From: Bacteroidota bacterium
Lineage (GTDB): Bacteria; Bacteroidota; Bacteroidia; NS11-12g; UBA9320
Length of the DNA stretch: 52,820 bases
Assembly: GCA_024679565.1 (NCBI GenBank)
Contig: JAIBDD010000019.1
Coordinates: 1 to 52,820, forward strand
Direction of reading: 5' to 3'
Part shown: one piece after another, positions 18,548-26,238 of the stretch
How the letters are laid out: each line of letters begins with the position of its first letter
How positions within the stretch are numbered: position 1 is the stretch's first letter
Notes under the pieces: generated by a model
The model's input: the letters and a program-made list of their open reading frames with translations, nothing else
Told to the model about the DNA's origin: nothing
Database searches by the model: none
Made by a program: the position numbers and the translations under genes

Positions 18548-18572
18548 GAAGGATTGGTGGATTGAAGGATTG
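18548..18572 (+). repeat. Left arm of inverted repeat flanking the four-helix-bundle gene
   Basis: A 25 nt segment built from GAAGGATTG and GGATTG units. Its reverse complement matches 19050-19074 at 21 of 25 positions by eye. Confidence 0.75.
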
Positions 18573-18656
18573 ATGAAGTGGTGCTTTAGGATGACGGATT
18601 ACTTGTTATGGAGTTTTCTAAAAGCTTGAAGATTTAAATCTTGTAATCTTATAATT

Positions 18657-19037
18657 ATGACTCATTCTAATTCAAAAGTCGAATACGTAAAGGCCATTAA
18701 ATTAAGATGCAAAAGTTTGGCGATTGATGTGCTTAAACTTTGTGATACACTGCAATCGAACCGAAATTCTTATAAAGTCATACTGTTTCAATTGTGTAAA
18801 AGTGCCTCTAGTACTGCAGCCAATTACAATGCAGCGTGCAGAGCCAGATCTAAGAAAGAATTTTTTTCTAAATTAAGTATTGTGGTGGAGGAAGCTGACG
18901 AAACAGTTTTTTGGCTGGAAGTGTTGCACGATGGAAATTTTACACACATTAATGAAGAAATTAGTGCTTTGTTAAAGGAGGCAACAGAAATCTTAGTCAT
19001 ATTTGCTACCGCTAGGAAAAAAATGAGTCAGAGGTGA
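18657..19037 (+). CDS. Four-helix-bundle protein (23S rRNA intervening-sequence/Avd-like family)
   Basis: A 126-residue helical protein with the family landmarks KAIKLRCKSLAIDVLKLCDTL, QLCKSASSTAANYNAACRARSKKEFFSKLSIVVEEADETVFWLEVL. Members are encoded by intervening sequences in some 23S rRNA genes, by diversity-generating retroelements (Avd) and as scattered single genes in Bacteroidota. No reverse transcriptase or rRNA is nearby here. The gene is framed by a 25 bp inverted repeat about 85 bp upstream and 12 bp downstream. Function is unknown; basic residues suggest nucleic-acid binding. Confidence 0.85.
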   Translation: MTHSNSKVEYVKAIKLRCKSLAIDVLKLCDTLQSNRNSYKVILFQLCKSASSTAANYNAACRARSKKEFFSKLSIVVEEADETVFWLEVLHDGNFTHINEEISALLKEATEILVIFATARKKMSQR

Positions 19038-19049
19038 ACTTCAATCATA

Positions 19050-19074
19050 CAATCCTTCGATTCTTCAATCCTTC
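19050..19074 (+). repeat. Right arm of inverted repeat flanking the four-helix-bundle gene
   Basis: CAATCCTTC occurs twice within 25 nt; the reverse complement matches the left arm at 18548-18572 with four mismatches. Confidence 0.75.
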
Positions 19075-19159
19075 GAAATATGTAAATTAAAAAATCACTC
19101 ATTCCTCATTCACCCATGTTATTCAGACATTCTATTATTCAGAAATTCAAAATTACCCC

Positions 19160-19651
19160 ATGAAAATCCACATCATAGCCGCCATAGCCGAAAACAATGC
19201 CATAGGGAAAGACAACCAATTGTTATGGCACATTAAGGATGATTTGCAGTTGTTTAAAAAAACGACGTTAAATCATGTCATCATTATGGGGCGTAAAAGC
19301 TATGAGTCCATAGGACGTCCATTACCCAAAAGAACAAATGTGGTGGTTACCCGTAAACGTGATTACCAACCGGAAGGTGTGCTCGTGTTCAATAGCTTAA
19401 ACAATGCATTTGCGCACTTCGAGAAACTAGGTGAAGATGTATTCGTGATTGGGGGTGGGGAGATATACCGTCAGAGTGTAGACGATGCGCATGAACTGCA
19501 TATTTCTCATGTCGACACCAGTGTTGAAGATGCCGATACATTTTTTCCGAAGGTTAAATGGGCAGAATGGCAAGAAGAAGAAAGTGAGGCATATGAAGCA
19601 TCGCCCGAAAATGATTTCGGATTTACATACCGTCGGTATTCAAGGAAATAG
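19160..19651 (+). CDS. folA: Dihydrofolate reductase
   Basis: NADPH-dependent reduction of dihydrofolate to tetrahydrofolate. The N-terminal IIAAIAENNAIGKDNQLLWH contains the substrate-site Trp and Asp environment, followed by IMGRKSYESIGRPLPKRTNVVVTR (cofactor binding) and VFVIGGGEIYRQ. 163 residues is typical. No thyA is adjacent. Its last 29 bp overlap the 3' end of the convergent P450 gene. Confidence 0.96.
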   Translation: MKIHIIAAIAENNAIGKDNQLLWHIKDDLQLFKKTTLNHVIIMGRKSYESIGRPLPKRTNVVVTRKRDYQPEGVLVFNSLNNAFAHFEKLGEDVFVIGGGEIYRQSVDDAHELHISHVDTSVEDADTFFPKVKWAEWQEEESEAYEASPENDFGFTYRRYSRK

Positions 19652-20957
19652 GTGCAACATCTAACAATAAACCGCTGCGTGTTTTCATAATTATTCCTGG
19701 AGTGATTTGAGGTGGTTTGCTTTGATTGTAGGCAAAACGGAATTCTCGAAGTAAGTTACTTACAATTAGTTGGGACTCCATAATGGCTAATGACTGGCCA
19801 ATGCATACCCTTTCTCCTTGTCCAAATGGAATATATTGAAATGCTTTACCACGCATGTTTTCGCTCGAAAAACGTTCTGGCTTAAAATCAGCAGGACTTA
19901 CCCAATAATCTGGATCTCGATGTAAGGTATAAGCACAGATCATGAAGTATGTCTGTGCATCAAATGGTTGGCTTTCAATGTCATCTTTAGCCATAGATTG
20001 CCTATGTATAGACCACACGGGAGGATATAGCCGTATGGATTCTTGAAAACATTGTTTTGTAATTTGGAGCTTACTTAAATTGGCAAAAGTGCTTTGGGTG
20101 TTTTGTGCTTCTTGCCGGCATTCGTTTTGATTTACTGTGTTGGTAGCTAAACAGTATAGGGTCCATGTTAAAGCAGAAGCAGTGGTGTCGTACCCAGCGA
20201 AAATGAAGTTTAAAATCTGGTCGCGTATTTCGGCCTCATCAACGTGCCTATCAAACATATCATTCAACCAATAGCTGCACTTCTTGCGATTGTTTCTTGC
20301 AAAAGCAATAATATGTCTGGCAACGGTGTCAAGATAGGTAACGGCAGTACTTTGAGGAGTAACCGAAGTAGAAAAGCCTACGAATTTTCGAAACCGATTG
20401 GCGTAAAATTTAATTTTATGATTTCGAATACTGGTTTGGCTTAGCACTTCATTGTGTGCACGATGTATTTCTTTATAATCAACCTCAATACCATCACAAA
20501 ACTGCGTTCGCACCAATATACGAAGCATAAGCATCTCCATGTCAGCTTCAACGTCTCTAATGCCTGGTGTGTGTTTCCAGTCATTGCATAGAATGTCACA
20601 CTCCTCTTGTATTGTTGATTCAAACTGAAGAATCACATGTTCATGGAAGCTAGGTTTTAAATGGCTGCGTTGAGATTGCCATTCCTGATCTTCCGATATA
20701 AAAATACCATTGCCCAACAAAGGACGTAACGCCTTTATTACCGGAGATCTTTTGTAGTTTGCTTTATTTGTTTTTAGAATGTGTTTGATATATGCTGGGT
20801 CAGAAACAAGATGTAGTTTTTGATATTTCCCACCATCAAAAGACACGACCTTGCCGACTGTACCAACCACCTTTTCTAAGGATTCAAGCGGGCGAACGTA
20901 TAACCTTGCAAACCACTTGAGTAAGGCAACCCCGCTTATTTTAGGTAGTTTGGGCAT
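19623..20957 (-). CDS. Cytochrome P450
   Basis: A soluble-type heme monooxygenase of 444 residues. The I-helix oxygen-activation motif AGYDTT is at 254-259, the ExxR pair at E306/R309 (ESIRLYPP), the PERF segment in FKPERF, and the heme loop FGQGERVCIG at 378-387 with Cys385 as axial ligand. No reductase or ferredoxin domain is fused, so it needs separate redox partners; a ferredoxin reductase/ferredoxin pair lies at 2.4-3.8 kb. The sequence resembles the CYP4/CYP102-like fatty-acid branch (inference). It follows an E2-like acyltransferase gene by 3 bp; the substrate is unknown. Confidence 0.93.
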   Translation of the reverse strand: MPKLPKISGVALLKWFARLYVRPLESLEKVVGTVGKVVSFDGGKYQKLHLVSDPAYIKHILKTNKANYKRSPVIKALRPLLGNGIFISEDQEWQSQRSHLKPSFHEHVILQFESTIQEECDILCNDWKHTPGIRDVEADMEMLMLRILVRTQFCDGIEVDYKEIHRAHNEVLSQTSIRNHKIKFYANRFRKFVGFSTSVTPQSTAVTYLDTVARHIIAFARNNRKKCSYWLNDMFDRHVDEAEIRDQILNFIFAGYDTTASALTWTLYCLATNTVNQNECRQEAQNTQSTFANLSKLQITKQCFQESIRLYPPVWSIHRQSMAKDDIESQPFDAQTYFMICAYTLHRDPDYWVSPADFKPERFSSENMRGKAFQYIPFGQGERVCIGQSLAIMESQLIVSNLLREFRFAYNQSKPPQITPGIIMKTRSGLLLDVAPISLNTDGM

Positions 20958-20960
20958 AGG

Positions 20961-21722
20961 CTAATCCTGTGTTAAATCGTCAAACTCTAGAATGTGTTTT
21001 AACCGATGTACAAAGCGAGCCATGTCAGCCCCGTTGTTAACACGATGATCTACACTTAGGGTAATTTGAACCATACTTTTGTTTTCTACACCATTAGCGG
21101 TTTGAATTAATCGGTCGCACATGGTTCCAACAAATATGCCAAATCCGTGCATAGGTATGGGTACGCCCAAAGCTCGGCGGTCACCAGAAAAATTTAATAT
21201 GGAAGAAAAATAGACTGTGCCGAAATACGCCTTTCTGGTTTTAGGAATGGCCAGCCAAAGGGTATAAAAAAGGTTACGAACAAACCATGGAAGTTTCATA
21301 AACAACCTTCGATTACCGTCTATGAGCTCATCAACATTATTGACCTGCTGCTGGAGGTCTATAAGTGATAAATTCTCTGCATTTTTAATTAAGGTGCTAA
21401 CCACTTTTGGTGTTTCGCGATCTAACTCATTAGGGTAAAAAACGTCAACAACGTCATAATACACTGAGGAATTGTTTCCTGTAAACGTCCTTTGAATCGT
21501 TGTGTCTTGTTTGATTGCCTTTATACAGCAAGCCAATACATACGTAGAGAAAGAAACAGATTGGCTGTGTACCCTTCTGTACTTTCTAAGCAAACTTCTA
21601 GCATGCGTTGCCTCTAGCTCAACAAGGGTGTGGATGTATGGTGTTTTGTTGCCTAAACGTACCGCGTCGCCAACCATTTTTTGATGGATTGGTATTTTTT
21701 GCTTTACGTGGTTTGCTGGCAT
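20961..21722 (-). CDS. Stand-alone 2-oxoacid dehydrogenase E2-like acyltransferase domain
   Basis: A 253-residue protein corresponding to the catalytic (CAT-like) domain of E2 acyltransferases, without lipoyl or peripheral-subunit-binding domains. Visible features: SFSTYVLACCIKAIKQD, an FSSILNFSGDRRALGVPIPM strand region and the C-terminal SVDHRVNNGADMARFVHRL. The catalytic histidine (H226) is kept, but the usual HxxxDG reads HRVNNG, with Asn230 in place of Asp. It sits 13 bp after asnS and 3 bp before the P450. It may act on an acyl-CoA or acyl carrier in a small modification pathway; this is inference. Confidence 0.82.
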   Translation of the reverse strand: MPANHVKQKIPIHQKMVGDAVRLGNKTPYIHTLVELEATHARSLLRKYRRVHSQSVSFSTYVLACCIKAIKQDTTIQRTFTGNNSSVYYDVVDVFYPNELDRETPKVVSTLIKNAENLSLIDLQQQVNNVDELIDGNRRLFMKLPWFVRNLFYTLWLAIPKTRKAYFGTVYFSSILNFSGDRRALGVPIPMHGFGIFVGTMCDRLIQTANGVENKSMVQITLSVDHRVNNGADMARFVHRLKHILEFDDLTQD

Positions 21723-21735
21723 GAAGCGAACAATT

Positions 21736-23256
21736 TTATGGTTTTAGTCTTCCATACATTCTTGGAAATGGAATTGTTTCTCTAACATGAGGTAACTTGC
21801 AAATCCAGGCAACAAGTCGTTCCAAGCCAAGACCGAAACCTGCATGAGGTACTGATCCAAAGCGGCGTAAGTCGAGGTACCACTCAAACTCTTCCATTGG
21901 AAGTTGATGTTCTTTTATTTTTTCAATGAGCAGCGTTTCATTGGTTTCTCTTTCTCCTCCTCCAACAACTTCGCCATAACCTTCAGGCGCCAACATGTCA
22001 ACACCTCTGGCAAATCTTGGATTTTCAGGGTTGCGTTTAAGGTAGAATGCCTTTATTTCATGTGGCCAATCGTATACCATTACTGGTACATCGAACATGC
22101 GCGTAAGCACGGTCTCATCCGATCCGCCAAAATCTTCTCCGTACGTGAAGTTCTTAGCTGATTCCAACCACTGAGGGATGTTTCGCTCGTCTTCTTCCAA
22201 TTGCTTGATTTGGTTCTTATTCTTATCGATGGTGTTTAGGTTGAAGTTTACTTTCCCCTTTTTCATACCACCAGCTGCAATTAAAGCTTCGCGTTCAGCG
22301 ATGTCTTTTTTCAAAGCCTCAATTTGTGCTTTGGTTTCAACCAAGTCAGCTTCTAAAACGGCAATTGTTGTTTTTGTATCAACTTCTTTTTCCCCTTTAA
22401 TGATGGCAACCGCATCATCATAAGTAAGTCTTATAAATGGTTTTACAGTCTTTTCAAGCATCGCTGTATCGCGCTCAAGAAGCTCTAACTCCATTTTGCT
22501 GTTTTCGAGAATCTCTTTGACAACAAACCGAACAAAATCCTCGATGCAATCCATATTGTCGAAAATGTCGTAGAACGCCATTTCTGGTTCAATCATCCAA
22601 AACTCAGAAAGATGTCGTCTTGTTTTAGATTTTTCGGATCTAAAGGTTGGTCCAAACGTGTATATTTTACCCATGGCCATAGCCATAGACTCCCCATATA
22701 GTTGCCCACTTTGAGAAAGGTATGCTGCTTCGCCATAAAAATCTGTTTCAAACAAATCAGTTGTGCCTTCACAAGCATTTCCTGTAAATATTGGCGCATC
22801 CATTTGCACGAATCCTTCTTTTTGGAAGAATTTATGAATGGCAAAAATTACTTGATTTCTAACACGCATGATGGCCCATTGGCGCTTGCTTCTTAGCCAC
22901 AGGTGACGTTGGTCCATTAAAAACTCAATGCCGTGTTCTTTATTTGCAATTGGGTAGTCGCTGCAATTTTGAATAATATCAACCGAATCAACGTGTATTT
23001 CATAACCACCAATTTGACGTGTGTCGGCAACAACTTTACCTGTTAAAGTGATACTGCTTTCTTGTCCTAATGCAGAAATTGATGCAAAATTTTCTTCACC
23101 AATGTTACCTAAGTCAACTATGCATTGACAGAAACCAGAACCGTCACGTAAAATGAGGAAAATTAAGCCCTTGCTCTCACGTTTGTTTTGGACCCAGCCT
23201 TGAAGCGTAACAACCGAATCTTGCTGTGTAGATAAGTCTTTAATGTATGTTTTCAT
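21736..23256 (-). CDS. asnS: Asparagine--tRNA ligase with internal coiled-coil insertion
   Basis: Class IIb synthetase that charges tRNA-Asn. It has an N-terminal OB-fold (about 15-110, VTLQGWVQNKRES), motif 2 FRSEKSKTRRHLSEFWMIEPE (about 213-233) and motif 3 GFGLGLERLVAWI near the C-terminus. Between motif 2 and motif 3, residues about 290-370 form a charged helical insertion (EADLVETKAQIEALKKDIAE region) not present in the E. coli enzyme, raising the length to 506. I think similar insertions occur in Bacteroidota homologues but cannot confirm it here. The E2-like and P450 genes follow closely. Confidence 0.95.
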   Translation of the reverse strand: MKTYIKDLSTQQDSVVTLQGWVQNKRESKGLIFLILRDGSGFCQCIVDLGNIGEENFASISALGQESSITLTGKVVADTRQIGGYEIHVDSVDIIQNCSDYPIANKEHGIEFLMDQRHLWLRSKRQWAIMRVRNQVIFAIHKFFQKEGFVQMDAPIFTGNACEGTTDLFETDFYGEAAYLSQSGQLYGESMAMAMGKIYTFGPTFRSEKSKTRRHLSEFWMIEPEMAFYDIFDNMDCIEDFVRFVVKEILENSKMELELLERDTAMLEKTVKPFIRLTYDDAVAIIKGEKEVDTKTTIAVLEADLVETKAQIEALKKDIAEREALIAAGGMKKGKVNFNLNTIDKNKNQIKQLEEDERNIPQWLESAKNFTYGEDFGGSDETVLTRMFDVPVMVYDWPHEIKAFYLKRNPENPRFARGVDMLAPEGYGEVVGGGERETNETLLIEKIKEHQLPMEEFEWYLDLRRFGSVPHAGFGLGLERLVAWICKLPHVRETIPFPRMYGRLKP

Positions 23257-23332
23257 CGAAATGGATTCAATTCTCTAATTTTGGACAAAAATAAGGGTTA
23301 AACCGCATAGGCTTAACCTTAAAAAGGTAAAT

Positions 23333-24805
23333 ATGCTTAAGCAATCGTTAAGTCAGAAGCTTCTACAAAAACTATCTCCACAACAGATACAATTTATCAA
23401 GTTGTTGGAGCTCAATACGCTCAATTTTGAGCAAAAGGTTGAGGAGGAGTTAATCGAGAATCCTGCCTTAGAAAATGGGAAAGACGAAGCGACTTCTGAT
23501 TCAAACGAAGAGCACGATTACGACGAAGATTTTGGTGATGTAGAAAACTACGAATCGTCTAAAGAGGAAAGCATAGATATCTCCGATTACCTAAATGATG
23601 ACGATGGCGGTATACGGTTAAATGACCAATATAGCGGAGACGACGAGGAAAAGGAGTTTATTCCAATTAATGCAGCCATTTCATTTAGAGACAGATTGCT
23701 TGAAGGAGTTAAGCAAAATCTACAAACAGATCATGAGTACATCCTTGCAGATCAAATTATAGGCACCATTGAAGATGATGGTTATTTGCGTCGACCCTTA
23801 AGAAGTATCGTTAACGACCTTTTATTCTCTGCTAACATCAGAACGTCGGAAGAAGAGTTGGAGAAAGTTTTGGTTAAAATTCAAGACTTAGAACCTCCAG
23901 GAATTGGTGCAAGAAGTCTTCAAGAATGTTTGCTTTTGCAAATTCGAAATAAGGCTAAACATAAAAATACGGCCATTACTAAACTGTCCGAAAGTATCAT
24001 AGAGCACCACATGGAGGATTTCTCTAAGAAGCATTATGCACGTCTTATGAAGAAATTGGACGTGACAGAAGACTTCTTGAAAGAAGCCATTACGTTTATC
24101 TCCAAACTTAATCCAAAGCCTGCAGGAGGATCTGCTGGTGGAAGACAAACAGACTATATCATATCTGACTTTATCGTTAAAGAATCTTCCGGTGAGCTAG
24201 AAGTAGAGTTGAATAATCGCAATACACCTGTGTTAAAGGTTTCAGCAGATTATATGGAAACCTTAAAGGGGTACGAAAAATCAAAGAAGCCTGATAAAAG
24301 TACCAAGGATGCGGTTCAATTTATTAAACAGAAATTGGACAGTGCCAAATGGTTTGTTGATTCTGTTAAGCAACGTCAAAATACATTATTGGTAACCATG
24401 CGCTGTATCGTTGAGATTCAGAAGGACTATTTCATGTCGGGAGATGAAACGCAGCTTCGACCAATGATATTAAAAGACATTGCAGAAAAGGTGCACCTTG
24501 ATGTTTCAACCATTTCGAGGGTTGCCAGTAGTAAGTACGTTGAAACAGACTTTGGTATATTCTTATTGAAACACTTTTTCTCGGAAGGTATCTTAACCAG
24601 CAGTGGGGCAGAGGTGTCTAACAAAGAGGTTAAGAAAATATTGAACGACGCAATTGATAGCGAAAACAAACAGAAACCACTAACAGATGGCCGTTTGCAA
24701 GAACTGCTCAAAGTAAAGGGGTATGCAATAGCGCGTCGAACTGTTGCGAAGTATAGAGAGCAATTAAATATTCCTGTGGCAAGACTTCGAAAAGAACTCA
24801 AGTGA
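23333..24805 (+). CDS. rpoN: RNA polymerase sigma-54 factor
   Basis: Alternative sigma factor recognising -24/-12 promoters and needing AAA activators. Region I is LSPQQIQFIKLLELNTLNFEQKVEEELIENPALE (about 13-46); the acidic region II follows (about 48-120); core-binding region (about 125-330); then the HTH region and the RpoN box ARRTVAKYREQL (about 472-483). 490 residues is standard. No enhancer-binding activator is in the window. The next gene starts at a GTG overlapping its stop by 4 bp. Confidence 0.97.
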   Translation: MLKQSLSQKLLQKLSPQQIQFIKLLELNTLNFEQKVEEELIENPALENGKDEATSDSNEEHDYDEDFGDVENYESSKEESIDISDYLNDDDGGIRLNDQYSGDDEEKEFIPINAAISFRDRLLEGVKQNLQTDHEYILADQIIGTIEDDGYLRRPLRSIVNDLLFSANIRTSEEELEKVLVKIQDLEPPGIGARSLQECLLLQIRNKAKHKNTAITKLSESIIEHHMEDFSKKHYARLMKKLDVTEDFLKEAITFISKLNPKPAGGSAGGRQTDYIISDFIVKESSGELEVELNNRNTPVLKVSADYMETLKGYEKSKKPDKSTKDAVQFIKQKLDSAKWFVDSVKQRQNTLLVTMRCIVEIQKDYFMSGDETQLRPMILKDIAEKVHLDVSTISRVASSKYVETDFGIFLLKHFFSEGILTSSGAEVSNKEVKKILNDAIDSENKQKPLTDGRLQELLKVKGYAIARRTVAKYREQLNIPVARLRKELK

Positions 24806-25425
24806 CAGAAAGACTTGCAAAAATTACATCTCTAGTCTTTCATCCCATTTTCGTGCCGATTTATGGTGTATTTGCCATTTCAAGTTTTCATTTAGTCGTA
24901 GCATCCAAATTAAATGCACAGCCCAAGGCACTATTGCTGTCAATGTATTGTGTTTTACTTTCCTTTTTACCACTTCTTGGGGTAATGTTCCTTTTGAACA
25001 AATACAAGATTGATGAATTGTCGAAAATTACATTGCCTGAAAGACGACTAGCAGCCTGGGCACTTTGCTTGGTATATGCCCTAGAGTTCTGGTTTTTGGA
25101 TAACTACTTTTTTCACCCGTTTTTAAGGTTGTTTGTTCTGGCGCTCTGTTTGAGCTCAGGTGTTTTGGCCATGTTGTCGGCGTTTAAAAAAGTTAGTTTT
25201 CATGTATTTGGTTGGTCGGGTTTACTCGTGCTCATTTTTGTTCTTGGGGTGAAGAATGACCCCATGTTTATTTTTGGCATCTTGCTGGTGTTGCTCATTA
25301 CAGGATTGGTAGCCAGCGCACGGTTGAAATTAAAAGCACATACCAAACAAGAAGTATATCTTGGGTTTATATTCGGTTTAATATGCAATATTGCAGTTTA
25401 TTTGTTTTTTGATGGAAGGGTTTAA
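24802..25425 (+). CDS. Polytopic membrane protein, possibly PAP2-like
   Basis: A 207-residue protein with about six hydrophobic helices. The start GTG forms a GTGA overlap with the rpoN stop, so translational coupling is likely. FHPIFVPIYG near the N-terminus and HTKQEVYLGFIFG near the C-terminus loosely recall the PAP2 phosphatase layout, where a His and a D/E-V-xxG segment end the active site, but the full phosphatase signature is not visible. I regard it as a conserved Bacteroidota membrane protein of unknown function. Confidence 0.75.
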   Translation: MTERLAKITSLVFHPIFVPIYGVFAISSFHLVVASKLNAQPKALLLSMYCVLLSFLPLLGVMFLLNKYKIDELSKITLPERRLAAWALCLVYALEFWFLDNYFFHPFLRLFVLALCLSSGVLAMLSAFKKVSFHVFGWSGLLVLIFVLGVKNDPMFIFGILLVLLITGLVASARLKLKAHTKQEVYLGFIFGLICNIAVYLFFDGRV

Positions 25426-26197
25426 AAGTATACTATACAAGATTGAAGGAAACGCGGCACACATTACGTTGAATAGGCCAGATGTGTTTAATGCGTTTAA
25501 TGACGAACAAAGCTATGAGCTTCAGGATGCCTTGAAGCAAGCCAAGCGCGACAAAAATGTACGTGTCATTGTACTTACAGGTGCAGGTAAAGCATTTTGT
25601 AGTGGGCAAGATTTAAAAGCCATTGCAGGGGCAAAAAATCGATCACTAAGAGATTCATTGGATAAAAGATATAATCCAATTATTAAGGCCATGCGATCTA
25701 TGCCAAAACCAATAATTGGTAAAATTAATGGGGTAGCCGCAGGTGCTGGATGTTCATTGGCACTGGCATGTGATTATGTTATTGCGTCGGAGTATGCAAG
25801 CTTTATTGAGGTGTTTATTAACGTAGGTTTGGTTTTGGATTCAGGGTCAAGTTATTTTTTACCAAGATTAGTTGGTAGTGCTAGAGCATTTGAAATGGCC
25901 ACAATGGGTAACAAAGTGAAAGCCGACAAAGCGCTGGAGTGGGGCATTATTAATAAAGTAGTTTCGGCAGAAGAGCTAGATGCTGCTACTGCAGAAGTTG
26001 TTGCTTATTATGAAAAAGCACCAACCAAGGCGATTGCACTTATGAAACAAATGATTAACAAATCGGTTCATTCGGATTTAAACGAAATGCTTGAATATGA
26101 AGCGTGTTGTCAAGAAATCGCCGGTAATTCTGACGACTATAAAGAAGGCGTTTCAGCCTTCAATGCAAAACGAAAACCTGAATTTACTGGTAACTAA
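25412..26197 (+). CDS. Enoyl-CoA hydratase/isomerase family protein, PaaG-like
   Basis: A crotonase-fold enzyme of 261 residues acting on acyl-CoA. The CoA/oxyanion segment FCSGQDLKAI and the second oxyanion helix GVAAGAGCSLALACD are intact, followed by IEVFINVGLVLDSGSSYFLPRLVG, a region typical of the PaaG (ring-epoxide isomerase) branch. No other phenylacetate genes are present, so the substrate is uncertain; fatty-acid beta-oxidation is possible. I start at ATG 25412, overlapping the preceding gene by 14 bp; a TTG at 25391 is less likely. Confidence 0.88.
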   Translation: MEGFKSILYKIEGNAAHITLNRPDVFNAFNDEQSYELQDALKQAKRDKNVRVIVLTGAGKAFCSGQDLKAIAGAKNRSLRDSLDKRYNPIIKAMRSMPKPIIGKINGVAAGAGCSLALACDYVIASEYASFIEVFINVGLVLDSGSSYFLPRLVGSARAFEMATMGNKVKADKALEWGIINKVVSAEELDAATAEVVAYYEKAPTKAIALMKQMINKSVHSDLNEMLEYEACCQEIAGNSDDYKEGVSAFNAKRKPEFTGN

Positions 26198-26226
26198 TAC
26201 ACTCCGTTAAGAAGTAGCTTTTACCT

Positions 26227-26234
26227 TATCTTTG
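26227..26234 (+). promoter_or_regulatory. TAnnTTTG -7 element for the M43 protease
   Basis: TATCTTTG ends 4 nt before the start codon. If active, transcription would begin at or next to the A of ATG, giving a leaderless mRNA. No TTG at -33. Confidence 0.4.
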
Positions 26235-26238
26235 GACT

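Noticed and set aside
18657-19037. Diversity-generating retroelement, suggested by the Avd-like protein
   Set aside because: No reverse transcriptase and no template/variable repeat pair was seen within the window.
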